From positions 247,560 to 311,559 of the forward strand of contig NZ_JH594596.1 in assembly GCF_000243215.1 (NCBI RefSeq): a stretch of 64,000 bases of DNA. The letters run 5' to 3'. The notes under the pieces were generated by a model. That model made no database searches, was not told the origin of the DNA, and was given only the letters and a program-made list of their open reading frames with translations. A program made the position numbers and the translations under genes. Below, one piece after another: positions 34,439 to 43,071 of this stretch. Numbering within the stretch: position 1 is the first letter of the stretch; each line of letters begins with the position of its first letter. Origin of the DNA: Odoribacter laneus YIT 12061 (lineage in GTDB: Bacteria > Bacteroidota > Bacteroidia > Bacteroidales > Marinifilaceae).

Positions 34439-35509
34439 CTATTTTACTTTTAAATAAGTGGGACAGGCCGGTTCTCCCAACGATTCACCCCGTATATTCC
34501 GGTATTTTGCATCGGGATCGTACCGGATTCCCATTTTATCGAGTAGAGGTTCCACGGCGACCTGATGCATTTGTAACCCGATCTCCCAAGGGTCATATCC
34601 CAATAGGAGGGCTGTCAGTTCTTCGTAAGTGAGTACCGGTATTCCATAACCATCGGGGCCATAAGTGATCCCCTCCATTTCACTGATGGTATATTGCCAT
34701 TTGTCCAGAAACATTCCACATCCCGGACAATTGGTTAAGATAAAATCCGGAGCATAGGCTTGCATGGATTCGAATTTTTTCTTCGAATTGGCAACAGAAA
34801 AGCCCCGGTTTGCCATTACCAGATAATTCCGGAAGCCAAATCCGCAGCAATGCCGTCGCTCCGGGTAGTCCACCGGTTCTCCTCCCCAGGCTTCAATCAG
34901 GCCGGAGAGAACGGCCGGAAATTCAGCTCCTCCGATTCCTTTCGACGGAAACATTTTTGCGTAATGACATCCGATATGATCTACTCCTCTTAGGGGTCTG
35001 CCGCTATGAACATCTTTCAGAGAATAGACCGCTAAATCTGCTATATTCTGCCGGAATTTATAGATAATATCCGAAGTGTGGGCTAAGTTTTTGGGTTTTT
35101 TAAATTCCCTTTTCGTAGCTTGCCACAGAAAATCCCTGATTTTTTCCTCTATTTCGGGATAGTGTTCCCAAGTATCCAGAATTTCTGTATAGATACCGAA
35201 GGAAGTAATACAGGAGGGTGTCATATTTTCATAGCCAGCTTCCGTCATCAGGGCAAAATGCCGGGCTACTACCGTCATAATGGTCTCTATGGGAACGACA
35301 TCCGAATGATATCCGATGCCCGTACAAGTGGTATGGCGCGGATCATCTACTACCTCTTTCTGTAATTTATTCCGGAGAATATCCAGATAAGCCCATTCCG
35401 ACCCGGGAAAGAAAGTCTGACGAATACAACTGCGTGCATAAAAATACTTGTCGTCAGCAATTTCTTTCTGATAGTCTTTCCATATTTGTTGTTTTCCTAG
35501 TAAATTCAT
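34439..35509 (-). CDS. HdrB-like subunit with one intact and one degenerate CCG domain
   Basis: 356 residues. The C-terminal domain is intact: IGCHYAK, then HCCGFGF, then TNCPGCGMF. The N-terminal domain is recognisable (SCIRQTFFPGSEWAYLDIL) but reads TTCTGIGYH where CCPAPG is usual and SCITSFG where C..C is usual, so it keeps only part of the cluster ligands. The protein may hold one instead of two non-cubane clusters. It should be the disulfide- or thiol-active subunit, paired with the HdrC-like protein just upstream (28 bp). A 140-bp gap separates it from the HdrA-like gene. Confidence 0.85.
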   Translation of the reverse strand: MNLLGKQQIWKDYQKEIADDKYFYARSCIRQTFFPGSEWAYLDILRNKLQKEVVDDPRHTTCTGIGYHSDVVPIETIMTVVARHFALMTEAGYENMTPSCITSFGIYTEILDTWEHYPEIEEKIRDFLWQATKREFKKPKNLAHTSDIIYKFRQNIADLAVYSLKDVHSGRPLRGVDHIGCHYAKMFPSKGIGGAEFPAVLSGLIEAWGGEPVDYPERRHCCGFGFRNYLVMANRGFSVANSKKKFESMQAYAPDFILTNCPGCGMFLDKWQYTISEMEGITYGPDGYGIPVLTYEELTALLLGYDPWEIGLQMHQVAVEPLLDKMGIRYDPDAKYRNIRGESLGEPACPTYLKVK

Positions 35510-35536
35510 ACGTTTTCTTACCTTGCCCGTTTGAGT

Positions 35537-36229
35537 TTATTCGCTGTGAGAACCATTGTTTTCTGTGTAAACAGACATAAAATACTGTTCGATATCCTTC
35601 CCTGATTCTTTTGCTTTTTCTTCCGAACATTTTTGGATTTGTTTGAGGAAGTCTGTTCCTCCGGTAATGTCGAAAATTTTATGGAGCTCTTCCATACTTT
35701 GTTCGTCCACTTGCCGTAAAGCCCCTGGACCCGGTTTCCGGTAGTTGGCATGTACCCGCTCGTAAACATCGTCCAGGTGGGCGTAAACCCATTCCCATAC
35801 GGGGCCTTGTTCGGGGTGCATTTCCGGTTTTACGATGTCCGGAGTTACGCAATATCCTCTTTCCAATATATGGGTATCTATCACTTTTTTTAAAGCATAT
35901 TGTTGTCTGCCTTTTTCAGAACAGGTAAATGTTCCTTCGTCTTGGGCCAGTTTGCGCAAGGCCATGATGATTAATCCGGGGGTGTTTCCCCGGGGGCAGC
36001 GTGTTCTGCAGGACATACATTCCCCGCAATACCAGATAACGTCCGATTTTATATAATTACTAATGACTTCTTCGTCGTTCCTTTGTACGGAATCCACGAT
36101 CATTCGGGGGTCGTAATTATAAAATTCGGCGGCAGGACAGATGGCGGTACATACACCGCAATTCATGCAACTGTTCATCCCTTCTATGTAATGGATATCC
36201 TTTTTTAGTTTTTCAATCAATGCAGCCAT
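35537..36229 (-). CDS. HdrC-like 2[4Fe-4S] subunit
   Basis: 230 residues, first gene of the operon. Motifs CMNCGVCTAICPA (about 20-32) and CGECMSCRTRCPRG (about 69-82) bind two [4Fe-4S] clusters; the following 150 residues are helical, with HPEQGPVWEWVYAHLDDVYE. It is longer than minimal HdrC. It is expected to form a soluble pair with the HdrB-like protein and relay electrons from the flavoprotein. Confidence 0.87.
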   Translation of the reverse strand: MAALIEKLKKDIHYIEGMNSCMNCGVCTAICPAAEFYNYDPRMIVDSVQRNDEEVISNYIKSDVIWYCGECMSCRTRCPRGNTPGLIIMALRKLAQDEGTFTCSEKGRQQYALKKVIDTHILERGYCVTPDIVKPEMHPEQGPVWEWVYAHLDDVYERVHANYRKPGPGALRQVDEQSMEELHKIFDITGGTDFLKQIQKCSEEKAKESGKDIEQYFMSVYTENNGSHSE

Positions 36230-36277
36230 GCCTGTTGTTTTTACTGTTCCCGATTTCAGAACACAATATTACGTATG

Positions 36278-36285
36278 CAAAATTA
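36278..36285 (-). promoter_or_regulatory. -7 box (TAATTTTG) for the Hdr-like operon
   Basis: The minus strand reads TAATTTTG, a perfect TAnnTTTG, 49 bp before the first ATG of the operon, in the 247-bp divergent region shared with rubrerythrin. Confidence 0.45.
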
Positions 36286-36476
36286 TATTTAAAAAAGCTG
36301 GTGTTAAAGTGAATAAATGCTTATTGTGAATGTGTATTTATACTTAGGCCGCTCCGGTCAAGGAGAAAAGCATTGCTTTTTTAGAGAGAAAGAAAAAATC
36401 AGGTATTTAAATGTTTTGTAACTCTTCTGTGTTTCAGACGTAATAAAGAATGTATTAATTATTAAAATTTAAGAGA

Positions 36477-37055
36477 ATGAATAAGTCAGTAAAAGGAACC
36501 TTAACCGAGCAGAATTTATTAAAAGCTTTTGCCGGGGAGTCTCAGGCTAAAAACCGGTATACTTTTTTTGCAGAAGTAGCTAGAAAGGAAGGCTATGAAC
36601 AAATTGCCGGAATTTTTTATGAGACGGCTTTGCAGGAAGAAACCCATGCCAAACGTTTTTTCAGTTATCTGGAAGGGGGTATGGTGGAAATTACGGCTGC
36701 CTATCCGGCCGGAGCAATATTAGATACGGGAGCTAATTTGCAGGAAGCTGCAGAAGGGGAGTTTGACGAATGGCATAATCTTTATCCTGTGTTCGGACAA
36801 ATTGCTGCGGATGAAGGGTTTAGTGCCGTAGCTGCTCTTTTTAAACACGTTACCGAAGTCGAGAAAATGCATGAAAATCGGTATCTTAAATTATTGGATA
36901 ACTTACGTTCTGACATCGTCTTTGCCCGTCCGGAAGAAGTCAGATGGTATTGCCGGAAATGCGGTTATGTCCATGTCGGTAAGACAGCACCCAAAGTTTG
37001 TCCTTCCTGTTTACATCCTCAGGCTTATTTCGAACTATTCCCGGATAATTATTGA
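36477..37055 (+). CDS. rbr: Rubrerythrin
   Basis: 192 residues. The ferritin-like diiron domain (1-150) has the Glu/His ligands in AFAGESQAKNRYTFFAEVA, ETALQEETHAKRF and FKHVTEVEKMHENRYL. The C-terminal rubredoxin-like domain has CRKCGYVH and CPSCLHPQAYFEL. Rubrerythrin reduces hydrogen peroxide in anaerobes using rubredoxin or NADH-linked donors. It is divergent from the Hdr-like operon, sharing a 247-bp regulatory region; both carry oxygen-sensitive Fe centres, so shared redox control is possible but not shown. Confidence 0.96.
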   Translation: MNKSVKGTLTEQNLLKAFAGESQAKNRYTFFAEVARKEGYEQIAGIFYETALQEETHAKRFFSYLEGGMVEITAAYPAGAILDTGANLQEAAEGEFDEWHNLYPVFGQIAADEGFSAVAALFKHVTEVEKMHENRYLKLLDNLRSDIVFARPEEVRWYCRKCGYVHVGKTAPKVCPSCLHPQAYFELFPDNY

Positions 37056-37085
37056 TTCCTGATTCTATAGAAGTGTTTTTCTCTG

Positions 37086-37130
37086 AAAATGCATCTGAAC
37101 GGTTAAACAGACTGTTGGATGCATTTTTTA
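37086..37130 (+). terminator. rubrerythrin terminator
   Basis: AAAATGCATC (37086-37095) pairs with GATGCATTTT (37118-37127) and is followed by further T, 31 bp after the stop. Confidence 0.75.
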
Positions 37131-37242
37131 TATTCAGATCTTTAAAAATTTAAAAATAATTGCTAAATGAAAATTTAGTTTTTAGATTCGCGTGGTGAAG
37201 TGTGTAAAGATAAAAGGTAAAGAAGGCAATAAAGTAAAAGAC

Positions 37243-37983
37243 ATGAAAAAATACGATCTGTCTGGTTTTCAGATCTTGGAATTTGAGGAATTGGATTCGA
37301 CGAATACGAAGGCTGCCGAGTTGTTGAAAGGGGGACTGGAAGACCGGTCGGTTGTTCTTACTTTCCGGCAGACAAAAGGCAAAGGACAAGTAGGAAACAG
37401 CTGGGAAAGTGAAGCCGGGAAGAATATCTCGATTACCGTCGTATTCCGTCCTGAAAGATTGCAGGCTGTACAGCAGTTTGCCGTATCTATGGTGATTGCT
37501 TTAGGATGTCGGGATTTTATTCGTAAATATGTGCAGGGATGTTGTGTAAAATGGCCAAATGATGTGTATGTGGGAGAACAAAAAATGGTGGGAATATTAA
37601 TTGAACATACAATAGCCGGTGCTTTTATCCGTACTTCCCTCTGCGGGATTGGTATCAATATCAATCAGCGGCAGTTTTATTCGGATGCTCCCAATCCGGT
37701 CTCTCTCTTTCAGTTATTGGGTAAAGAATTGGATATCCGGGAGGCCTTGAAAGAGCTATTGGAGTGTATAGGAAAACGTTATGAAAGGATTCGGGAGGAT
37801 ACAGAGTTGAGAAGAGATTATCTGGAGGCTTTATACCGTAAATGCGGTGATTATGTCTGGGAGGATGCTAGCGGAAAATTTGTGGCCTCTTTCAAGGGGA
37901 TAGATGAATATGGCAGATTAGTGTTGAAAGATAGTGAAGGAAAAGAACGGGTTTACGGTTTTAAAGAAGTAAAATTTTGTTGA
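37243..37983 (+). CDS. birA: Biotin--[acetyl-CoA-carboxylase] ligase, no DNA-binding domain
   Basis: 246 residues from the ATG at 37243 (MKKYDLSGFQ). The catalytic core has the biotinyl-AMP loop variant RQTKGKGQVGNSWES, the KWPNDVYVG strand and GIGININQ. The small C-terminal domain is present (GRLVLKDSEGKERVYGF). The N-terminal winged helix of the E. coli repressor is missing, so this is a monofunctional ligase that attaches biotin to carboxylase carrier proteins. It lies between rubrerythrin and the transglutaminase-like lipoprotein, the latter starting 32 bp after its stop. Confidence 0.95.
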   Translation: MKKYDLSGFQILEFEELDSTNTKAAELLKGGLEDRSVVLTFRQTKGKGQVGNSWESEAGKNISITVVFRPERLQAVQQFAVSMVIALGCRDFIRKYVQGCCVKWPNDVYVGEQKMVGILIEHTIAGAFIRTSLCGIGININQRQFYSDAPNPVSLFQLLGKELDIREALKELLECIGKRYERIREDTELRRDYLEALYRKCGDYVWEDASGKFVASFKGIDEYGRLVLKDSEGKERVYGFKEVKFC

Positions 37984-38015
37984 AAATGAATTTCTCATTC
38001 GTTAATTAGAATCAT

Positions 38016-40697
38016 ATGTTACGCATTATCAGTTTTCTAGTGGTGTTTTTATGTTTGGCGGCTTGCCGGGAGGAAAGGCATTTTATTACGGATACGGCTT
38101 ACCGGAGGACGGTAGAAGAGGATTTTGAACACAAAAAGCAATTGTTGTCCGGTTCGCAGGAAGATCTGTTCCTGATTTTTAATCAGCCTTTGACTTTAGA
38201 AGAACGGGAGGCTTTGGAATTTATATACGCTTATGCTCCCTTGACGGATTTAGCGACCTATGGAGGAGATTTTTTATTGAAAAATGTCCGGCAGTCGTTA
38301 AAAGTAAGGGCGGAAATGCCTTGGGGAAAGGAGATTCCGGAAGCTATTTTCCGGCATTTCGTACTTCCGGTGAGGGGACATAATGAGGGATTGGATTCTT
38401 CCCGTTTTGTTTTTTACCGGGAATTAAGAGAGCGGGTGTTAAGTTGTAAGACGATGGAAGAAGCTGCTCTGGAAGTGAATCATTGGTGTCATGAGAAAGC
38501 GATCTATCAGCCGACAAACGGACGGACTTGTGCTCCTTTGACGATGACTACGACGGCTTACGGTCGTTGCGGAGAAGAATCCGTATTTGCATTGGCTGCC
38601 ATGCGTTCTGTGGGTATTCCGGCCCGTCAGGTGTATACTCCCCGTTGGGCTCATTGTGACGATAATCATGCCTGGATAGAGGTTTGGACCGACGGGCAAT
38701 GGAAATATTTGGGAGCTTGTGAGCCGGAGCCCCGTTTGGATATTGCTTGGTTTACTGCTCCGGTACGCCGGGGATTGTACATAGAAGCCCGGGTTTTCGG
38801 AAAATATAAGTCGGACGAGGAGATTACTGCGATGAACGCAAATCTGACGGCAGTGAATGTGACAAGCCATTATACTGATGTAAAAAAAGCTGTGATTCGG
38901 GTAGTCGATTCGGCGGGCCGACCGGTAGAGGGCGCTAGCGTGGAGTATAAAATATACAATTATGGGGAATATTATCCGGCTGTCACATTGACTACCGATA
39001 AGCAAGGGATTTCTTCCTTGACGGTGGGACGGGGAGATTGGATAATCTGGGCTTCCAAAGACGGAAAATTCGGTTTCGGAGAATTGGAAGCTGCTCATCG
39101 GGATACGTTGAAAATTGTAATGGATAAAGGGGGAAACGAAAAAGAACAGTATGCTTATCATATAATTCCTCCGGTAGAAAAAGAATATCAGGCTTTGGTC
39201 AAGGATGAAGAGCGGGCAGAAAATGACCGGCGTTTTATGCGGGAAGATTCTATCCGGAATGCTTATATTGCTACTTTTATGACTGAAGATGCGGCTCAGG
39301 AAAAGGCAAAAGCCTGGGGATACCCTTTTAAATCCTTTTTCCGTTATATACAGGCTGCGAGGGGGAACTATCCGGTCGTTCTTCGTTTTCTGGAGGGGGA
39401 AAGCGGAAAGGGAGAAGAGAGAAAAGCTGTGGCGATGGAGCTGTTGGATGTTTTACCGGAAAAAGATTTGCAGGATATCACGGTCGATATTCTCGAAGAT
39501 CAGTTGGAAGGGGCTTTTGTATATGCTTCCCATCCCCGTTGCCCCGAATATAAGACCCGGGAGTATAGGAACCTGTACCAGGAGTATATTTTAAATCCCC
39601 GGATAAAAAACGAATTTATCTCGGCTTACCGAAAGGTGTTATCGGCTTATTTAAATCGGGAAAGTATTCGTACGCCCGAAGAATTGCTCCGGAAAATGGA
39701 GGAAATAAAAGTGTTGGATAGTATAAATACGATCAATATCTTAACACCTCCTGCCGGTGTATTGAAGACGATGATAACTGATACACGCTCCAAGGAGCAG
39801 TTCTTCGTAGCTGCTTGTCGCACTATGGGAATAGCTGCCCGTTTAAATCCGGTGGATGGGAAACCGGAATACAGGGTAGACGATCATTGGAAGCCGGTCA
39901 GTTTTGTTGCTCAGCAAACAGCAGGGCCAAAGGGAGAATTGATGGTTGTTTATAAAGGAAAAGCCGTAAAAGATCCGGCTTATTATACGCATTTTACTCT
40001 TTCCAGAATCAAAGATGGTAAGGCCCGTTTATTGGATTTGGGCAGTAATGCGCAGGTCGATATGGGCGGTGGTGCTACTTACAGTACAATCTTCCGTTCT
40101 CCGGTGGCCTTGGAAGAAGGATCATACATTTTAGTGAGCGGTAACCGTAAAAGTGATGGTTCTGTTTTATCCAATATGTTGACCTTCCAGATAAAAGCCG
40201 GTAAATGTACTCGGGTGAATCTGGTTTTACAGGAAGTACAAGAGACTTTAACTGTGTTGGGGGATATTGATACGAGAATGAAATATATACCGGAGGGCAA
40301 AGAAAAACCGGTAAGAATAGAATTGCCTCGCAAAGGCTATACAGCTCTTGCTTTGATCGGAGTAAATCAGGAACCGACGAATCATTTGATAAGGGATATG
40401 AGCGGAATGAAGGCGGATTTCGAAGCGAAAGGGATCCCGATGGTATTTCTTTTCCCCGATTTACCTCAACTGGAAAAGTTTTCCCGTTCTGATTTCCGGC
40501 CCTTACCCGTAAATATGCATATTGGATACGATTATCAGGGAAAAGTGGCCGGGATGTTAAAAGAAAGATTGGGTATAAAGAACGGGGATAACTTACCGAT
40601 TATTGTAATGGTGAATAAAAAAGGAGAAGTTGTTTTCCTTTCACAGGGATACCGGGTTGGTTTAGGAAATCAGATTTTGAGGTTTATGAATTTATAA
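38016..40697 (+). CDS. Transglutaminase-like lipoprotein with beta domains
   Basis: 893 residues with a lipoprotein signal (VFLCLAAC, Cys 17). The papain-like transglutaminase core lies at about 100-245: GRCGEESVFALAAMRSVGIP holds the catalytic Cys 185, DDNHAWIEVW holds His 218, and the acidic residue is expected in ACEPEPRLDIAWF. After it comes a carboxypeptidase-regulatory-like beta domain (about 285-365), a helical region, and a second weaker transglutaminase-like segment (SKEQFFVAACRTMGIAARLN) without the full triad. The C-terminal end resembles a thioredoxin-like fold (about 770-890) but lacks CxxC. The substrate is unknown; these bacterial proteins are usually peptidases or amidases at the cell surface. 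Confidence 0.85.
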   Translation: MLRIISFLVVFLCLAACREERHFITDTAYRRTVEEDFEHKKQLLSGSQEDLFLIFNQPLTLEEREALEFIYAYAPLTDLATYGGDFLLKNVRQSLKVRAEMPWGKEIPEAIFRHFVLPVRGHNEGLDSSRFVFYRELRERVLSCKTMEEAALEVNHWCHEKAIYQPTNGRTCAPLTMTTTAYGRCGEESVFALAAMRSVGIPARQVYTPRWAHCDDNHAWIEVWTDGQWKYLGACEPEPRLDIAWFTAPVRRGLYIEARVFGKYKSDEEITAMNANLTAVNVTSHYTDVKKAVIRVVDSAGRPVEGASVEYKIYNYGEYYPAVTLTTDKQGISSLTVGRGDWIIWASKDGKFGFGELEAAHRDTLKIVMDKGGNEKEQYAYHIIPPVEKEYQALVKDEERAENDRRFMREDSIRNAYIATFMTEDAAQEKAKAWGYPFKSFFRYIQAARGNYPVVLRFLEGESGKGEERKAVAMELLDVLPEKDLQDITVDILEDQLEGAFVYASHPRCPEYKTREYRNLYQEYILNPRIKNEFISAYRKVLSAYLNRESIRTPEELLRKMEEIKVLDSINTINILTPPAGVLKTMITDTRSKEQFFVAACRTMGIAARLNPVDGKPEYRVDDHWKPVSFVAQQTAGPKGELMVVYKGKAVKDPAYYTHFTLSRIKDGKARLLDLGSNAQVDMGGGATYSTIFRSPVALEEGSYILVSGNRKSDGSVLSNMLTFQIKAGKCTRVNLVLQEVQETLTVLGDIDTRMKYIPEGKEKPVRIELPRKGYTALALIGVNQEPTNHLIRDMSGMKADFEAKGIPMVFLFPDLPQLEKFSRSDFRPLPVNMHIGYDYQGKVAGMLKERLGIKNGDNLPIIVMVNKKGEVVFLSQGYRVGLGNQILRFMNL

Positions 40698-40764
40698 ATC
40701 TAACATATTCCGGAAGTCTGGGGAAAGGAGCGGGATACGGATTTATAAATGATATTTTAATTCG

Positions 40765-40812
40765 AATGCCCGGAAAGTATGGAGGTAAGAGAGAACTTTC
40801 CGGGCATTTTTA
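40765..40812 (+). terminator. Terminator after transglutaminase-like gene
   Basis: AATGCCCGGAAAGT (40765-40778) and ACTTTCCGGGCATT (40795-40808) form a perfect 14-bp stem followed by a short T-tract, 65 bp after the stop. Confidence 0.85.
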
Positions 40813-40839
40813 TTTCATCGTTTTTCGGAAAAAATGCTG

Positions 40840-40847
40840 TACCTTTG
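40840..40847 (+). promoter_or_regulatory. -7 box (TACCTTTG) for Pif1-type helicase
   Basis: Perfect TAnnTTTG 28 bp before the ATG at 40875; it lies downstream of the longer open frame start at 40779 and so decides for the shorter gene. Confidence 0.6.
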
Positions 40848-40874
40848 TTGTATGACAATAGGTGCGGGTTTATT

Positions 40875-42998
40875 ATGGAAACGAATGTGCAATTGGAATT
40901 AGCGTATAATTTTCTGCAATATACGGGAGTAAATGTCTTTTTGACGGGAAAAGCCGGTACGGGGAAAACGACTTTTTTACATCGATTGAAAAGATTGTCT
41001 CCTAAGCGGATGATTGTGCTCGCTCCTACCGGAGTTGCTGCTATTAATGCCGGGGGGGTAACAATTCATTCTTTTTTTCAACTTCCTTTCGGTCCTTATA
41101 GAGCACCCCTTACGAATGAATTGCCGGAGACGAAAGAGCGTTTTACCAACAAATTCAGTAAAGAGAAAATCGATATTATTCGTAGTCTGGATTTATTGGT
41201 GATTGACGAGATTAGTATGGTCAGAGCGGATTTGCTGGATGCTGTTCACGATGTCCTGTGCCGCTACAGAGATAAAACTCGTCCTTTCGGAGGGGTGCAA
41301 TTATTGATGATAGGGGATTTACAGCAATTGGCACCTATTGTAAAGGAGGAAGAATGGAGTTTATTAAGGACCTATTATAAGTCGCCTTTCTTTTTCAACA
41401 GCCTGGCTTTGCAGCAAACCTCTTATGTGAGCATTGAATTAACTCAGGTTTACCGGCAATGTGATGGGGAGTTTATACGCTTATTGAATGCAATACGGGG
41501 AAACTGTGCTGATCAGACGGTTTTCGATTTACTGAATCGTCGTTATATACCTGGTTTTAAGCCCGGAAAAGAAGAAGGATATATTACGCTTACGACTCAC
41601 AATGCCCAGGCTCAGTTGATCAATAGCCGGGAACTGGAAGAGATCCCGGCATCTGCTTATTCCTTTCTGGCAGAAGTAAAAGATAATTTTCCGGCTTATG
41701 CTTTTCCTACGGAGGAACGTTTAGTATTGAAAAAAGGAGCTCAGGTCATGTTTGTGAAGAATGATTCTTCTCAGGAGAAGCGTTATTACAATGGGAAAAT
41801 CGGTAAAATTACAGCAATAGGCGCGGAACGGATCCGGGTAAAATGTGCAGATGACCGGGAGGAAATAGAAGTAGGAAAAGAGGAATGGACCAATACAAAA
41901 TATACGATTGATCCGGAGACGAAAGAAATTACTGAAACGATAGAAGGGGTTTTCCGGCAATACCCTTTAAAAACGGCTTGGGCCATTACAATTCATAAAA
42001 GTCAGGGATTAACTTTTGAACGGGCCATTATTGACGCTGGAGCTGCTTTTACGCACGGACAGGTTTATGTTGCCCTTAGTCGCTGTAAAACCTTGGAAGG
42101 ATTGGTGCTGAGTTCTCCTTTGAAAAACAATGTTTTGATCAGCGACCGGACGGTGGAAAGTTTTACCGAAAGGGTGGGGAAGAGTCAACCGGATGCGATT
42201 GATTTGGAAAAGGCCCGTCTTCAATATTATACGGAATTGGTGACGGATTTATTCGATTTTACGCTTTTGTGGAAGCGTTTACAGAGAGTTGCTTGGGTTT
42301 TCGGAGAACATTTGGGTAAATTGTATCCCGAATGGACTGCTCGTTATCGTCAGGCCAGGGAAAATTGTTTTTCGGAAATCGTCTCTGTCGGTGAGAAATT
42401 TAAAATACAGTTGACACGGTTGATTGCAGCCAGTGAAAATGCCGAGCAGGATAAACGGATCAGGGAAAGAATTAGTAAAGGAGTGATTTATTTTTCCGAA
42501 AAATTACAGACGATCGTATTGGATTTGTTGGAAAATTCCGTTTTAGAAATAGATAATAAAGAAGTACGTAAAATCGCCGAGGAAGCTTTGGGACGTTTGC
42601 AACGGGAAGCTGCTGTCAAACAGGAGACTTTGACCGCTGCGGAAAATGGTTTTTCTGTGAAAAGCTATCTGGCGGCGCGTTCCCGGGCAATGCTGGAAAA
42701 ACCTAGGATAAAAATGCGGAAGAGTACCGATAAAATAGATATTTCCGCAGATATCGGGCATCCTGAATTATACAATCGTTTACGGCATTGGCGGAAAGAG
42801 GAGGCGGACAGGCTGAAATTGCCGGTTTATACCATTATGCAACAGAAAGCGCTTTTGGGAGTAGCCAATACCTTACCGACGAGTGGAAAAGAATTATTAA
42901 AAATTCCGGGTATCGGAAAAAAGGTAATGGAAAAATACGGGAAAAAACTATTGGAAATTGTAGATGAATTCAGGTTGGGTATAAACGAGCCGGAGTAA
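40875..42998 (+). CDS. Pif1/RecD2-type SF1 helicase with C-terminal HRDC domain
   Basis: 707 residues from the ATG at 40875 (METNVQLELA), chosen because terminator and promoter lie just upstream. The SF1B motor has Walker A GKAGTGKTTF (about 25-34), LAPTGVAAINAGG, Walker B VIDEISMV and motif III GDLQQLAPI. The C-terminal motor motifs are AWAITIHKSQGLTFE and VALSRCKTLEGLVLSS. Residues about 625-705 form an HRDC domain (LPTSGKELLKIPGIGKKVME). It is expected to unwind DNA 5'-3' in repair, replication or structure resolution. This Pif1-plus-HRDC layout is common in Bacteroidota. The YhiM homologue follows on the same strand after 73 bp. Confidence 0.92.
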   Translation: METNVQLELAYNFLQYTGVNVFLTGKAGTGKTTFLHRLKRLSPKRMIVLAPTGVAAINAGGVTIHSFFQLPFGPYRAPLTNELPETKERFTNKFSKEKIDIIRSLDLLVIDEISMVRADLLDAVHDVLCRYRDKTRPFGGVQLLMIGDLQQLAPIVKEEEWSLLRTYYKSPFFFNSLALQQTSYVSIELTQVYRQCDGEFIRLLNAIRGNCADQTVFDLLNRRYIPGFKPGKEEGYITLTTHNAQAQLINSRELEEIPASAYSFLAEVKDNFPAYAFPTEERLVLKKGAQVMFVKNDSSQEKRYYNGKIGKITAIGAERIRVKCADDREEIEVGKEEWTNTKYTIDPETKEITETIEGVFRQYPLKTAWAITIHKSQGLTFERAIIDAGAAFTHGQVYVALSRCKTLEGLVLSSPLKNNVLISDRTVESFTERVGKSQPDAIDLEKARLQYYTELVTDLFDFTLLWKRLQRVAWVFGEHLGKLYPEWTARYRQARENCFSEIVSVGEKFKIQLTRLIAASENAEQDKRIRERISKGVIYFSEKLQTIVLDLLENSVLEIDNKEVRKIAEEALGRLQREAAVKQETLTAAENGFSVKSYLAARSRAMLEKPRIKMRKSTDKIDISADIGHPELYNRLRHWRKEEADRLKLPVYTIMQQKALLGVANTLPTSGKELLKIPGIGKKVMEKYGKKLLEIVDEFRLGINEPE

Positions 42999-43071
42999 GA
43001 TATTGAACTTTTTGTATAAGATACCGTATATTAAGGGTAATTACAAATTTACAACCTTTAATATTGAGAAT

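Noticed and set aside
30209-36229. Claim of electron-bifurcating HdrABC-MvhD complex
   Set aside because: No hydrogenase, MvhD or formate dehydrogenase subunit is present and HdrA lacks the ferredoxin domains.
40779-40874. Longer start of the Pif1-type helicase
   Set aside because: It begins inside a terminator and ahead of the TACCTTTG promoter box.
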